Assembly (NCBI RefSeq): GCF_002246015.1
Contig: NZ_NOLJ01000006.1
Span: 598,030 to 637,309, forward strand
Source: Nostoc sp. 'Peltigera membranacea cyanobiont' 210A
GTDB lineage: Bacteria > Cyanobacteriota > Cyanobacteriia > Cyanobacteriales > Nostocaceae
Direction of reading: 5' to 3'
Length of the DNA: 39,280 bases
Part shown: piece by piece, positions 30,816-39,150 of the stretch
Layout of the letters: the number at the start of each line of letters is the position of its first letter
How positions within the stretch are numbered: the first letter of the stretch is position 1
Position numbers and translations under genes: made by a program
The notes under the pieces: model-generated
Seen by the model: the letters and a program-made list of their open reading frames with translations, nothing else
The model's database searches: none
What the model was told of the DNA's origin: nothing

Positions 30816-31370
30816 ATGATAATACAGAATACACCAGAACTGGGTAGGTTAAATGGATACATGGAAGCTATGAGTTGTTGCCTACAAGGTTCCAACTATG
30901 TCATCTGGTTCAGTGCGAAGGGAATAAAGCTTGAGGATGGTGATTTAGAGCCTGAAACATTGGACAAACTAGCCATTCAAAAAAATTCTCAAGAAGCAAC
31001 GCCAGATTTAGAAATGCAAAGATTAATCCAATTGGCTTATCCAGGAGCAAAGCCAGAACTGGCTACCATGTGTGAGTGTTATCATGCTTCCACAGTATTG
31101 ACTACCAGAATTAATAGTTTTATTGCACGCATCAACCCATCTGACGGATTCAAAAACGTTGAAAAATCCAAAAAGCGCAATCTGATTACAAGCTTTTGGC
31201 GGAATGTAAATGAGTGTATTGATTACCAGAATGCGAGAGTTTTTCAATATAATCCAGCCTTTGATGTCGATGACGAACTGTGGGATTTTATTTTCTGGGG
31301 ATTTACATTTTTGATAGTTAATCAAGAACAAAGGCAATGTTTATTAATACACGCTGGAGCATCTGATTAA
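30816..31370 (+). CDS. Hypothetical protein, 184 aa
   Basis: I do not recognise the family. The protein has no signal peptide. It shows CCLQGSNYVIWFSAKGI near the start, a central CECYHASTVLTTRINSF, and a C-terminal DDELWDFIFWGFTFLIVNQ that is amphipathic or hydrophobic. Five Cys residues are scattered. No ribosome-binding site is seen before ATG 30816, and the Met at codon 16 is an alternative start. It lies alone between cysK and a CadD gene. A stretch of about 250 bp before it contains a repeat near 30650-30710. Confidence 0.6.
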   Translation: MIIQNTPELGRLNGYMEAMSCCLQGSNYVIWFSAKGIKLEDGDLEPETLDKLAIQKNSQEATPDLEMQRLIQLAYPGAKPELATMCECYHASTVLTTRINSFIARINPSDGFKNVEKSKKRNLITSFWRNVNECIDYQNARVFQYNPAFDVDDELWDFIFWGFTFLIVNQEQRQCLLIHAGASD

Positions 31371-31539
31371 CAATAGCGATCGCCTAATCTTCTATTCTTT
31401 TGGAATATTGCGATTGCTTCGGCACACTCTCCTGCTGTTCTACTGTGTACGCACAGCCGTTAGCTGATACAGAAACAGAAATTTTTTCAAACATCAATCC
31501 TTTCGGAAATTTCCGCCATGTCCGTCGTACTAGTTACAT

Positions 31540-32250
31540 TCATTTACTAGAATTTTCGCCAATTTTATCGTTACTTTCATTGTTTTTCACCAAAATCATC
31601 AAACAGACACCACTAGCAGCTAGCTTTATTGGACTTAAAGCTTCACTTTTTAATACAATAAAAACGCCTAATCCAATCAGAACAAAAGGCACAAGATAAT
31701 TAATGTAGTGAGTCAATACATCAGCTATGACTCTATTGTTAATTAATTTGTATGCAACATAGCACCAAACTCCTAATAAGATAAAAAATAATCCGATAAT
31801 TACCAAAAAACTCTCTAAGTTGCTGCTAGCAAATAAAGGCACATAGACACTAATATTATCGCTACCATTGGCAATGGTAACGGCTGCCACACTATAAGCT
31901 TGGGGAGATAAAAAGCTAGTAATTGTTGATGCTTCAGCTTCTTCTGTGGCAGCTACAATTTCTTTTGATGAATCTTCTTCCCGATTCACTAAGCTACTGA
32001 TACCTATGGAAATTGGTAGTAAACCAAGTAATCCAATCCAGCTTTTTGATAAAACTAATCCCCCAAATAAACCCGGAAGACTAAGGATTAACAAAACTGT
32101 AAAACCGAGAAACTGACCAGCAACTATATGCCGGGGGCGAAAGTTAGCATTTATTTGAGAAAAAAACAACAATAGAATGACAATATCATCGATGTTAGTG
32201 GCAATGAACGCAATTGCCCCTGTAGTAATTTCAGTAACTAACTCGCTCAT
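31540..32250 (-). CDS. Cadmium-resistance-type (CadD) transporter
   Basis: The 236 residues have the Cad family core (CadD/LysE-like): AFIATNIDDIVILLLFFSQI with two acidic residues in the first membrane helix, GQFLGFTVLLILSLPG, GLLGLLPISIGI, and AAVTIANGSDNISVYVPLFA. These small integral membrane proteins are thought to export divalent cadmium or amine-like compounds. A polar stretch of about 30 residues sits between helices 3 and 4. A close paralogue is divergent 153 bp away. The specificity is inferred from the family only. Confidence 0.82.
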   Translation of the reverse strand: MSELVTEITTGAIAFIATNIDDIVILLLFFSQINANFRPRHIVAGQFLGFTVLLILSLPGLFGGLVLSKSWIGLLGLLPISIGISSLVNREEDSSKEIVAATEEAEASTITSFLSPQAYSVAAVTIANGSDNISVYVPLFASSNLESFLVIIGLFFILLGVWCYVAYKLINNRVIADVLTHYINYLVPFVLIGLGVFIVLKSEALSPIKLAASGVCLMILVKNNESNDKIGENSSK

Positions 32251-32403
32251 ATTTGACAGCAGTTTTCAGGTATTTAGACTACGACTGAGATGGGGAATAG
32301 GGAGTAGGCTTGCCGTGAGCGTAGCCGAACGGGAGTTGTGTAGTTCAATTACTTGAAAGATTAATTTGGTATGGTGGTAAATCGTAGATTCTAAAAATCC
32401 AGC

Positions 32404-33066
32404 ATGAGTCAGCTAGGAACAGCCTTCAGTGAAGGGATAATTGCCTTCATCGCCACTAACATAGATGACATCATTATCTTGTTAATATTTTTTTCGCAAA
32501 TAGATGCTAATTTTCGGCGGCGGCATATCTTACTTGGTCAATATCTGGGTTTTTCAGCCATTATCATCGCTAGCTTACCAGGATTTTTTGGTGGATTGGT
32601 CATACAGCGAGAATGGATAGGATTGCTAGGATTGCTACCAATTGGTATTGGGATTCACCACTTAGTATATAAAGAAGAAGATACTATAACAGTTCAGACA
32701 GTCAGTAGTGATTTTAACCAGCCAACATCTACTAACCCGGTATTGTCTTTTATTTTGAGTATTTTGCATCCCCAAACCTATAAAGTGGCAGCAGTAACGA
32801 TCGCAAATGGTGGTGACAATATCAGTATATATATCCCTTTGTTCGCTGGTCATGACCTTGCCAGCTTGGGAGTAATTTTAAGTATATTTTTTATTATGGT
32901 AGGGGTTTGGTGTGCGATCGCTTATTTTTTAAGCCGTCAACCTACCATTGCTAATATTTTAAGTCGCTACGGTAACGCTGTTGTACCTTTTGTGTTAATT
33001 GGCTTGGGTCTATTCATTATGTATGAGCGAGGTACATTCACTCTACTACCTTGGATCAGAAGTTAA
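32404..33066 (+). CDS. Cadmium-resistance-type (CadD) transporter, paralogue
   Basis: The 220 residues repeat all motifs of the divergent neighbour: AFIATNIDDIIILLIFFSQID, GQYLGFSAIIIASLPGFFGGLV, GLLGLLPIGIGI, AAVTIANGGDNISIYIPLFAG. A polar loop again separates helices 3 and 4 but with other sequence. The pair probably arose by duplication and inversion. The shared 153-bp gap must hold both promoters. Together they could act as a heterodimer, since each is about half the size of many exporters; that is inference. Confidence 0.82.
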   Translation: MSQLGTAFSEGIIAFIATNIDDIIILLIFFSQIDANFRRRHILLGQYLGFSAIIIASLPGFFGGLVIQREWIGLLGLLPIGIGIHHLVYKEEDTITVQTVSSDFNQPTSTNPVLSFILSILHPQTYKVAAVTIANGGDNISIYIPLFAGHDLASLGVILSIFFIMVGVWCAIAYFLSRQPTIANILSRYGNAVVPFVLIGLGLFIMYERGTFTLLPWIRS

Positions 33067-33116
33067 TCAATATTGGATTTTGAATGCTGGATTTGGAATT
33101 GAAAATTTCAAATTGG

Positions 33117-33914
33117 TTAAACCTGATGAACTAATTTCCAACTTACCATCATCAAAATGGCATAAATAATAAAACGTAGTGGGCGTTGCGGAGCTACCTG
33201 ACAGATTTTAGCGCCTAGTAACACCCCTGGCACAGAGCCTAGCCATATAGGCACTACCAAACTCCAATCAACTGTTCCCAAGCTGAGATGACCAAGGGCT
33301 GTAAACAGCAGTAAAATCGCTGCGTGTGAAATATCAGTACCCACTAACTTCCGTGCATCAAGACGGAAAAACCCAATCAGCAGTAGGGCAAACATTGAAC
33401 CTGAAGAGACGCTAGTTAGACCGACAAAACAGCCTAAAATTGCTCCCAAAGTAATTGTTATAAATCGACCAAAGTTAGTTTCTAAGTCTAACTTTGGCAG
33501 TTCGGGTAAATTAAATTTGGGGAAAAAAGTCAATAACAACAATTGCACTAGTGCTAACACTGTGACTAGCAAAATTATCCCGCCAAGCAAACGGAGCAAG
33601 ATATTATCCAGGCTATACTCACCTGTATGTTTAATGAAGTGCAAAATCCCCACTCCGAACAATGAGCCTGGAACACTTCCAAAGGCCAGCCATTTGACAA
33701 CTTCTGTGTCAAGGGTTTTCTGTTCCCAATGCTTGACGCTACCAACAATTTTCATCAATGTGGCAGCCACAACATCAGAACTCACAGCGATAGAAGGCGG
33801 AACCTGAAAAATAAAAATCAACATTGGGGTGATGAGAGACGCTCCACCAATTCCCGTCAAACCAACGATGATACCAACAAAAAAGCTTAGGAACGGTAGT
33901 AATAGATAGTGCAT
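33117..33914 (-). CDS. TauE/SafE sulfite-type exporter
   Basis: The 265-residue protein has two repeats of the TauE/SafE unit: VGLTGIGGASLITPMLIF with VPPSIAVSSDVVAATLMKI, and FVGLTSVSSGSMFALLLI with ARKLVGTDISHAAILL. About eight membrane segments are expected. The family moves sulfite, sulfoacetate or similar anions outward. Its location about 2.5 kb past cysK and its relation to the truncated copy at 18517 fit a role in sulfur-anion export, possibly of sulfite from SsuD. ATG 33914 is preferred over a TTG seven codons upstream. The nearest neighbour is a convergent CadD gene. Confidence 0.85.
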   Translation of the reverse strand: MHYLLLPFLSFFVGIIVGLTGIGGASLITPMLIFIFQVPPSIAVSSDVVAATLMKIVGSVKHWEQKTLDTEVVKWLAFGSVPGSLFGVGILHFIKHTGEYSLDNILLRLLGGIILLVTVLALVQLLLLTFFPKFNLPELPKLDLETNFGRFITITLGAILGCFVGLTSVSSGSMFALLLIGFFRLDARKLVGTDISHAAILLLFTALGHLSLGTVDWSLVVPIWLGSVPGVLLGAKICQVAPQRPLRFIIYAILMMVSWKLVHQV

Positions 33915-34560
33915 ACTCTTCGGGGGTTTCAACAATTAGTTATCACTTATCAAAGTCCTGTTGAGTCTCCCACTTCTATAAGTGAGCAGCGTCGGTAAGG
34001 GTTGATTCCCCAAACGAAGCCTTGATAACTGTTCACTGACTTAACTACGAGCAGTTAGAGAACAGCAACTCAGCCAAACTATAGCCCAGTGGTAGACAGG
34101 GCTAGTTATGACAAGTTATTGCGTTTCTCAAGGATTCCTGGACAACTTAAAACCTGTCTGGAAGTTTTTGTAAGCATGACAACTGGCATTTAGCTCAAAT
34201 AGACTTTGATAACTGCTTATTAGTCAGTCGCTCTGCTAAACTCAACTTCTAACTAGGTTTTTCTACAGTTTTACATATAAAACCACGTAAGGCGATGCAC
34301 TTACCGTATTTTACTCGTAAGTATGATTAAACGTCTAGCGTATTCGCGTTGTATATTGTTCAATTATCTGGATAATACACCGCAGTCAGTCAAACTCCCT
34401 ACGGACTGGTTGCTCAAAAATTTACCTACAAGTTAGTAAGCATAGGGATAATACCAAACTTTGTAGAGACGCGATATATCGCATTATGCTGCAATTAGAC
34501 AACATCCTGAAAGTGATTACAATACTCAAGGTCAATTCCGATTCCCTAGCTTAATGACTC
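33915..34560. other. Intergenic region, no gene seen
   Basis: No coding frame is believable. A small inverted repeat CACTT-CTATA-AGTG lies near 33971-33984, and CGCGATATATCGC near 34468-34481 is a repeat word seen in Nostoc genomes. Function unknown. Confidence 0.45.
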
Positions 34561-34733
34561 ATGGAAAACTTTGTTTTTTGCAATCCAGTCAAAATCCTGT
34601 TTGGCAAAGGTCAAATCGCCAACATTGCTGCTGAAATTCCTGATAATGCCAAAATCCTGATTAATTATGGTGGGGTAGCATCAAAACTAACGGCGTCTAT
34701 AACCAGGTGAAGTCTGCATTGGCAAACTTTGGC
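34561..34733 (+). pseudogene. Iron-containing alcohol dehydrogenase pseudogene (N-terminal piece)
   Basis: ATG 34561 opens MENFVFCNPVKILFGKGQIAN, the N-terminus of the YqhD/butanol-dehydrogenase group. At the GGGS cofactor loop the frame breaks: loss of one G in the run near 34670-34675 shifts it, and the sequence continues in another frame as SIKTNGVYNQVKSALANFG up to about 34733. The remaining roughly 320 residues are missing. The gene is therefore both frameshifted and truncated. It lies 150 bp upstream of the TetR gene. Confidence 0.8.
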
Positions 34734-34810
34734 TATAGCCAATGCCTAGTTCTTTACTCAGTGTGGAAAAAATATTGACTTACAAGCAACTGTCATGATA
34801 GTTTAAATCA

Positions 34811-34828
34811 AACCATTCGGTCGGTAAT
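34811..34828. promoter_or_regulatory. Candidate TetR operator O1
   Basis: AACCATTCGGTCGGTAAT lies 57 bases upstream of the tetR start. It shares TTCGGT and flanking letters with two sites around the thioesterase gene and has ACC/GGT ends in dyad. Confidence 0.4.
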
Positions 34829-34884
34829 ATTTTATTTACAGCAATTTTCAATTCAATAAACTCCTTACTATCAAAATCGCTGTA

Positions 34885-35472
34885 ATGTCCAAAGGCGAAG
34901 AAACAAAAACCAGAATTCTAGAGCAAGCAGCCGAACTGTTTAATCAACAGGGGTATGCAGGTTCATCGATGTCAGACATTATGCGTGTAACTGGATTGCA
35001 GAAAGGAGGAATTTACAATCACTTCCAAAGCAAAGATGATCTTGCACTACAGGCTTTTGATTTTGCGATCGCTCGCATTAAGCAGCATACTAGATTTGCA
35101 TTACGAAGCAAACACCACGCAGTAGAACGTCTGCAAGCAATCATTGGGGTATTTAGTAGCTTCGCAGAAAATCCACCCATCAAGGGAGGGTGTCCACTGC
35201 TGAATACTGCTGTGGAAAGTGATGATGCTCATCCGGCGTTGCGAGAACGTGCTCAACAAGCGATGAACTCTTGGCTGCATCTAATTTGTCGAATTATTGA
35301 AAAAGGAATTGAAAAGGGTGAAATTAGCCCGGAAGTGAGTGCTGATGAAATCGCTAGCATCATCATTGCAACGCTGGAAGGAGGCATAATGATGAGCAAG
35401 CTTTATGGAGATTCAATTCATATCCATAGGGTAATTAATCACCTGAATCAATACTTGAAAATTTCTCTTTAA
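34885..35472 (+). CDS. TetR/AcrR-family repressor
   Basis: The N-terminal helix-turn-helix (TKTRILEQAAELFNQQGYAG, then SMSDIMRVTGLQKGGIYNHF, SKDDLAL, residues about 7-55) is canonical. The C-terminal ligand domain contains PPIKGGCPLLNTAVESDD, typical of a subgroup with a Gly-Gly-Cys segment, and AIIGVFSSFA. The 195 residues are full length. A thioesterase gene follows after 41 bases; the gap holds a second operator-like site directly behind the stop. It probably represses itself and the thioesterase in response to an acyl or aromatic ligand; inference. Confidence 0.9.
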   Translation: MSKGEETKTRILEQAAELFNQQGYAGSSMSDIMRVTGLQKGGIYNHFQSKDDLALQAFDFAIARIKQHTRFALRSKHHAVERLQAIIGVFSSFAENPPIKGGCPLLNTAVESDDAHPALRERAQQAMNSWLHLICRIIEKGIEKGEISPEVSADEIASIIIATLEGGIMMSKLYGDSIHIHRVINHLNQYLKISL

Positions 35473-35474
35473 TT

Positions 35475-35490
35475 GAACAGACCGAGCAGT
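35475..35490. promoter_or_regulatory. Candidate TetR operator O2
   Basis: On the minus strand ACTGCTCGGTCTGTTC matches O3 at 13 of 15 positions. It begins two bases after the tetR stop and 24 bases before the thioesterase start. Confidence 0.45.
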
Positions 35491-35513
35491 ATTAAAAAAT
35501 ATCAAAAGAAATA

Positions 35514-35957
35514 ATGCTAGTAAATAACAACTTACACAGACCATTAGAAGTAGTATTAGCAATTCCTGTCAAAACATACGACATTGATTTTATGGGAATT
35601 GTGAGCAATATCGTGTATATCAGATGGCTAGAGGATTTACGTCTAAAGTTTTTAGATGAACATTGGCAACTCAATCAACAAATTGAACAAGGATATACAC
35701 CAATTCTAGCTGGAACAGAGATTGAATATAAACGTCCAATAAAAATTATTGATCAAGTGATTGGACGTTTATGGCTGAGTGGTTTAGGACGCTTAAAGTG
35801 GACTGTGCAAGCTGAAATTTTATCTAACAATGAGTTAGCAGCAGTGGCTAGCCAGAAGGGTGGTTTTGTCAGTCTGCAAAATAATCGTCTTATTCCCATT
35901 CCAGAGGAATTACAGAAAAAATATTTACAGTATCAACAAGGGATTCAGAAAATTTAA
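35514..35957 (+). CDS. 4HBT hotdog-fold acyl-CoA thioesterase
   Basis: The 147 residues form a single hotdog domain. TYDIDFMGIVSNIVYIRWLEDLRLKFL (about 22-48) holds the catalytic Asp of the YbgC/4-hydroxybenzoyl-CoA thioesterase group. EIEYKRPIKIIDQVIGRLWL is the second hallmark. The natural acyl-CoA is not known. It is co-directional with the TetR gene and probably under its control. ATG 35514 has no strong ribosome-binding site. Confidence 0.85.
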   Translation: MLVNNNLHRPLEVVLAIPVKTYDIDFMGIVSNIVYIRWLEDLRLKFLDEHWQLNQQIEQGYTPILAGTEIEYKRPIKIIDQVIGRLWLSGLGRLKWTVQAEILSNNELAAVASQKGGFVSLQNNRLIPIPEELQKKYLQYQQGIQKI

Positions 35958-35995
35958 TAATTAGGAATACTTCGATATTTTTTTAACTTTTACAG

Positions 35996-36010
35996 ACTGT
36001 TCGGTTTGTT
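35996..36010. promoter_or_regulatory. Candidate TetR operator O3
   Basis: ACTGTTCGGTTTGTT lies 39 bases after the thioesterase stop, 13 of 15 identical to O2 in inverse orientation. No gene follows within a kilobase, so its target is lost or not recognised. Confidence 0.4.
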
Positions 36011-36158
36011 TTTGTGTAAACATAATCTGGACTATAATATCAATTCTTCACGAATACGCATAGAAAGAACCCCACTGCCTGCGGCACCTCCCCTTGGTAA
36101 GAGCAGATTGGGAGGGGTCAATCTAAAAAATTATTAATTTCTTGATGCTTACCCTTAT

Positions 36159-36188
36159 CCTGGATTTCTCACAAGTGAGAAATCCGGG
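36159..36188. terminator. Strong hairpin, terminator-like
   Basis: GGATTTCTCAC (36162-36172) and GTGAGAAATCC (36175-36185) pair perfectly over a two-base loop and extend by two G-C pairs with one G-U. It lies 200 bases after the thioesterase. No T run follows directly, so it may be a repeat rather than a terminator. Confidence 0.45.
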
Positions 36189-36313
36189 TTAATCCCCTCT
36201 CCGCATCGGGGCTAGTGTGTACACAAGTCGAAAAAAGCTCGATTTCTTATTGTCCTCTCATTCCATACTCTGCATGGGAATGAGAAAGACCTCATCAAGC
36301 TTAGGTTTTTAGG

Positions 36314-36414
36314 GCTTGTGTGGACTGTAGACAAGCGGGGAGTGGAGACGAAGTGTAGCTTAAGCTCTTTGGGGTTACTGGGGTTTAATAAGCAATCAAG
36401 CGGACATGATATAA
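36314..36414 (+). repeat. MITE-like repeat, diverged copy 2
   Basis: The right 33 bases match copy 1 exactly (from GGGTTTAATAAGC to GCGGACATGATATAA). The left part is more diverged, and no inverted left end is found, so this copy is truncated. Confidence 0.7.
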
Positions 36415-37087
36415 GAGGTCAAATATTCACAAATATTGTGTTGAGTGGGTAAGTAGCCAACTTTTTTATTGTCAATGTCGTAAATATACGGGAACTTCTT
36501 GTTCTAAGTTTTGGTCACTTTATGTCACTTTGAACAGCAAGGCGATTCTGACTCCAATAGATTAGGTATAGTCCAACTCACGCATTGCAGCCTTATATGT
36601 CGTCCAATTTAACTGACCCTAAATCTTCGGTAAGCCACTGTACCCATCCAAAGGTATGTACAAATGCTGTTATCCGTTGTCAGCTTTTCCTGAATTGTCT
36701 TTATATATACAATAATTACACTTTGTTAGTCAGATTAACGCAGACTTAAAGCACTTTCAAATCTCTAAAATGGATGTTTGCTTATGGAAAAATTTCATAA
36801 TATCTAACCAAATATTACCATAATTCTTTATATCTGTACTAAAAGTTTATGAAAGCTATATCAAACGACACTTCAAACACTTTTGCACCCAAAAACCTCT
36901 ATACTAGACTAGACTTTGATCAATTTGAGAGTTTTGTTAATTGCAATACCAAAAACTATCAATTTTTAGATGAAATACTAGCGTATCTTATAGTCTATAG
37001 TTTTTAAGGTTTAGTCAAAACTATATCCAGTATCATCAAAAAACTGCAAACTTCATGTGGTGCAAAAATCAAGTGGGGAGTGAAAAC
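36415..37087. other. Intergenic region upstream of the squalene/phytoene synthase-like gene
   Basis: No gene is visible. The stretch is AT-rich and includes short frames without ribosome-binding sites. It must contain the promoter of the gene at 37088. GGGGAG at 37074-37079 is that gene's ribosome-binding site. Confidence 0.45.
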
Positions 37088-37918
37088 ATGAATTTACGTA
37101 GAGATGCATTGCAAATCCTCAAAGAAACTAGCCGAACTTTTTATATCCCAATTAGTGTTTTACCGCCAGGATTGCAAGAAGCAGTAGCATCAGCATATTT
37201 GTGTATGCGTGCCATTGATGAAATTGAAGATCATCCCGAACTAGATAACGCTACTAAAGCAAAGCTGTTAAGAACCATTAGCCTGACATTACAGGCAGGA
37301 GTTGATGGCTTTGCGGTAGATGCTTTCTTTGCAGGATTTAGTGGGTATGAGAATTCATTAGAAGAAGTCACTTTGAGGATTAGAGAATGGTTACTACTAG
37401 CACCAGACACTATTGCACCTCGAATTTGGGATGCCACTGCTGCAATGGCAGACCGGATGGCTTATTGGGCAGAAAAAAACTGGAAAATTTATACAGAATC
37501 TGATTTAGATCGTTATACCTTTGGAGTTGCAGGTGCAGTGGGACTGTTACTTTCTGATTTATGGACTTGGTATGATGGAACACAAACGAACCGTACCCAG
37601 GCGATTGGTTTTGGTCGGGGTTTACAAGCAGTCAATATCCTGCGTAACCACACTGAAGATTTGGGGCGTGGAGTAGAATTCTTCCCAGAAGGTTGGAGTG
37701 CAGAAAATATGCAAGAGTATGCCCGACGCAATATCGGGCTGGCCGAAGCTTATATCAAAGACCTTCCTACCGGGCCAGCCTTAGATTTTTGTCAAATCCC
37801 CTTCACCTTGGCAAACGGCACTCTTGACGCCCTTGCTAATGGTAAAGAGAAACTCAGCCGCAGTGATGTTTTTGCACTTATCGAACAGCTGACTAGTGTG
37901 AACATGAAAGCTAGCTAA
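37088..37918 (+). CDS. Squalene/phytoene synthase family protein
   Basis: The 276 residues match head-to-head prenyl synthases: TSRTFYIPISVLP, the first Asp-rich motif D44EIED48, and the second motif region AVNILRNHTEDLGRG (180-194). Here the first Asp of the second DxxxD is Asn (N186), as in a squalene-synthase-like subfamily that I recall with NILRN. FFPEGW and YARRNIGLAEAYI follow. The substrate may be farnesyl or geranylgeranyl diphosphate. GGGGAG about eight bases before ATG 37088 decides the start; an upstream ATG at 37055 is rejected. It stands alone, so it is not the crtB of a carotenoid operon. Confidence 0.8.
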   Translation: MNLRRDALQILKETSRTFYIPISVLPPGLQEAVASAYLCMRAIDEIEDHPELDNATKAKLLRTISLTLQAGVDGFAVDAFFAGFSGYENSLEEVTLRIREWLLLAPDTIAPRIWDATAAMADRMAYWAEKNWKIYTESDLDRYTFGVAGAVGLLLSDLWTWYDGTQTNRTQAIGFGRGLQAVNILRNHTEDLGRGVEFFPEGWSAENMQEYARRNIGLAEAYIKDLPTGPALDFCQIPFTLANGTLDALANGKEKLSRSDVFALIEQLTSVNMKAS

Positions 37919-38070
37919 AAATCTCTTAACGAATAATGGAGATGATTCTAAATTGCCTCCAAATTTGGGTAGCCAAAATCCTACAGCGACTTTCTGTAGG
38001 GTAGCCAGTGCGGTCTTCTCTCTTCTCTACGAGACGCTCCGCGTTCGCGTAGCGTTACGAAGGAAAGGCG

Positions 38071-38224
38071 TTATATCATGTCCGCATAATTAGTTATGCT
38101 AACCACAGTCATTGCACCCCACCCCTTAATCCCCTCCCCGCTTGCGGGGAGGGGAGACAAAGCGTAGCTTTGGCGGGGGTGGGGTTCTTCGGGTTTAGTA
38201 AGCAATCAAGCGGACATTATATTA
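38071..38224. repeat. Complete MITE-like element (copy 3)
   Basis: TTATATCATGTCCGC (38071-38085) and GCGGACATTATATTA (38210-38224) form terminal inverted repeats that continue imperfectly inward for about 35 bp. Inside, CCCCTCCCCGC pairs with GCGGGGAGGGG (38131-38154), followed by AAGCGTAGCTT. At 154 bp with no coding capacity it is a typical miniature element. Just before it, 38026-38056 is another GC-rich repeat (ACGAGACGCTCCGCG). Confidence 0.75.
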
Positions 38225-38354
38225 GCCTCTCCCTTGGGGAGCTATCCATTACCCGCATCTTTCTCAACAAAAATACAACTTACTTAAAATATGCCAAAAG
38301 CATTGATAGGTATAGTTTTTGAGAGAAGAGAATATTTGAGGGTAATGGTGCATC

Positions 38355-39150
38355 ATGGAAAAATGGGCAGCATCCGAATTAAAACAGGCAGATTTAGGAG
38401 ACGCAAGACGAAACAAGCGTCTGGTAAGGATCGTAGAAGACTTGGCAGCACAACCAAGCAGCAGCGTACCTCAAGCCTGTGGAAACATACAAGCAAAACC
38501 CAGAGCGTGATGCAAGGACAGCAAAACTAACACTCTTTCAAGCCACTTTTGAGATACAAGTACCCTTACACCATATCCGACGTTTACAGTTGAAGCCTGT
38601 AAAATTGCAGGTAATTCTGGCACTTGAAGAAAACCCGCCAGATGGAATCAAACCGATTAGCTGGTTGTTGCTTACTACCCTTAAAGCTAACAGTTTTGAA
38701 GAGGCTGCCCGTTGCGTTCGCTGGTACACATATCGTTGGTTGATAGAACGTTACCACTACACATTAAAAAGTGGTTGTGGAATTGAAAAATTACAGCTTG
38801 AAACCGCAAGGCGAATCGATATGGCACTGGCAACATATTCAATTGTGGCGTGGCGTTTGTTATGGCTAACTTATGAAGCCAGATTTAACCCTGATATGCC
38901 ATGTGATTCTGTTCTAGAAATCGATGAATGGCAGTCTTTGTGTGCCACTATCAACAAAAATCCAATCCCACCCAAAAAGCCGCCTTCTTTACGCGAAGCA
39001 GTACGAATGATTGCAATATTAGGTGGCTTTTTAGGTCGAAAGGGTGATGGAGAACCTGGTGTTAAGACTATTTGGCGGGGATTACAGCGATTACACGATA
39101 TCGCTGCAACCTGGAAACTACTCTACCAGAATTGTCAAATATGTATTTAG
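38355..39150 (+). pseudogene. IS4/Tn5-type transposase with internal deletion
   Basis: ATG 38355 opens an N-terminal domain (MEKWAASELKQADLGDARRN, then VPQACGN) typical of Tn5-like transposases, ending at TGA 38508-38510. From about 38484 the homology continues in the +1 frame with the C-terminal domain: PPDGIKPISWLLLTTLKANS and YTYRWLIERYHYTLKSGCGIE, where the Y-x2-R-x3-E-x6-K signature is intact. The central part with the first two catalytic Asp is missing. It cannot transpose on its own. Element ends were not identified. Confidence 0.85.

Noticed and set aside
32380..32403. AAATCGTAGATT before the plus-strand CadD gene as a sulfur-motif copy
   Set aside because: The ACCG core is broken and the left half does not match; too weak to list.
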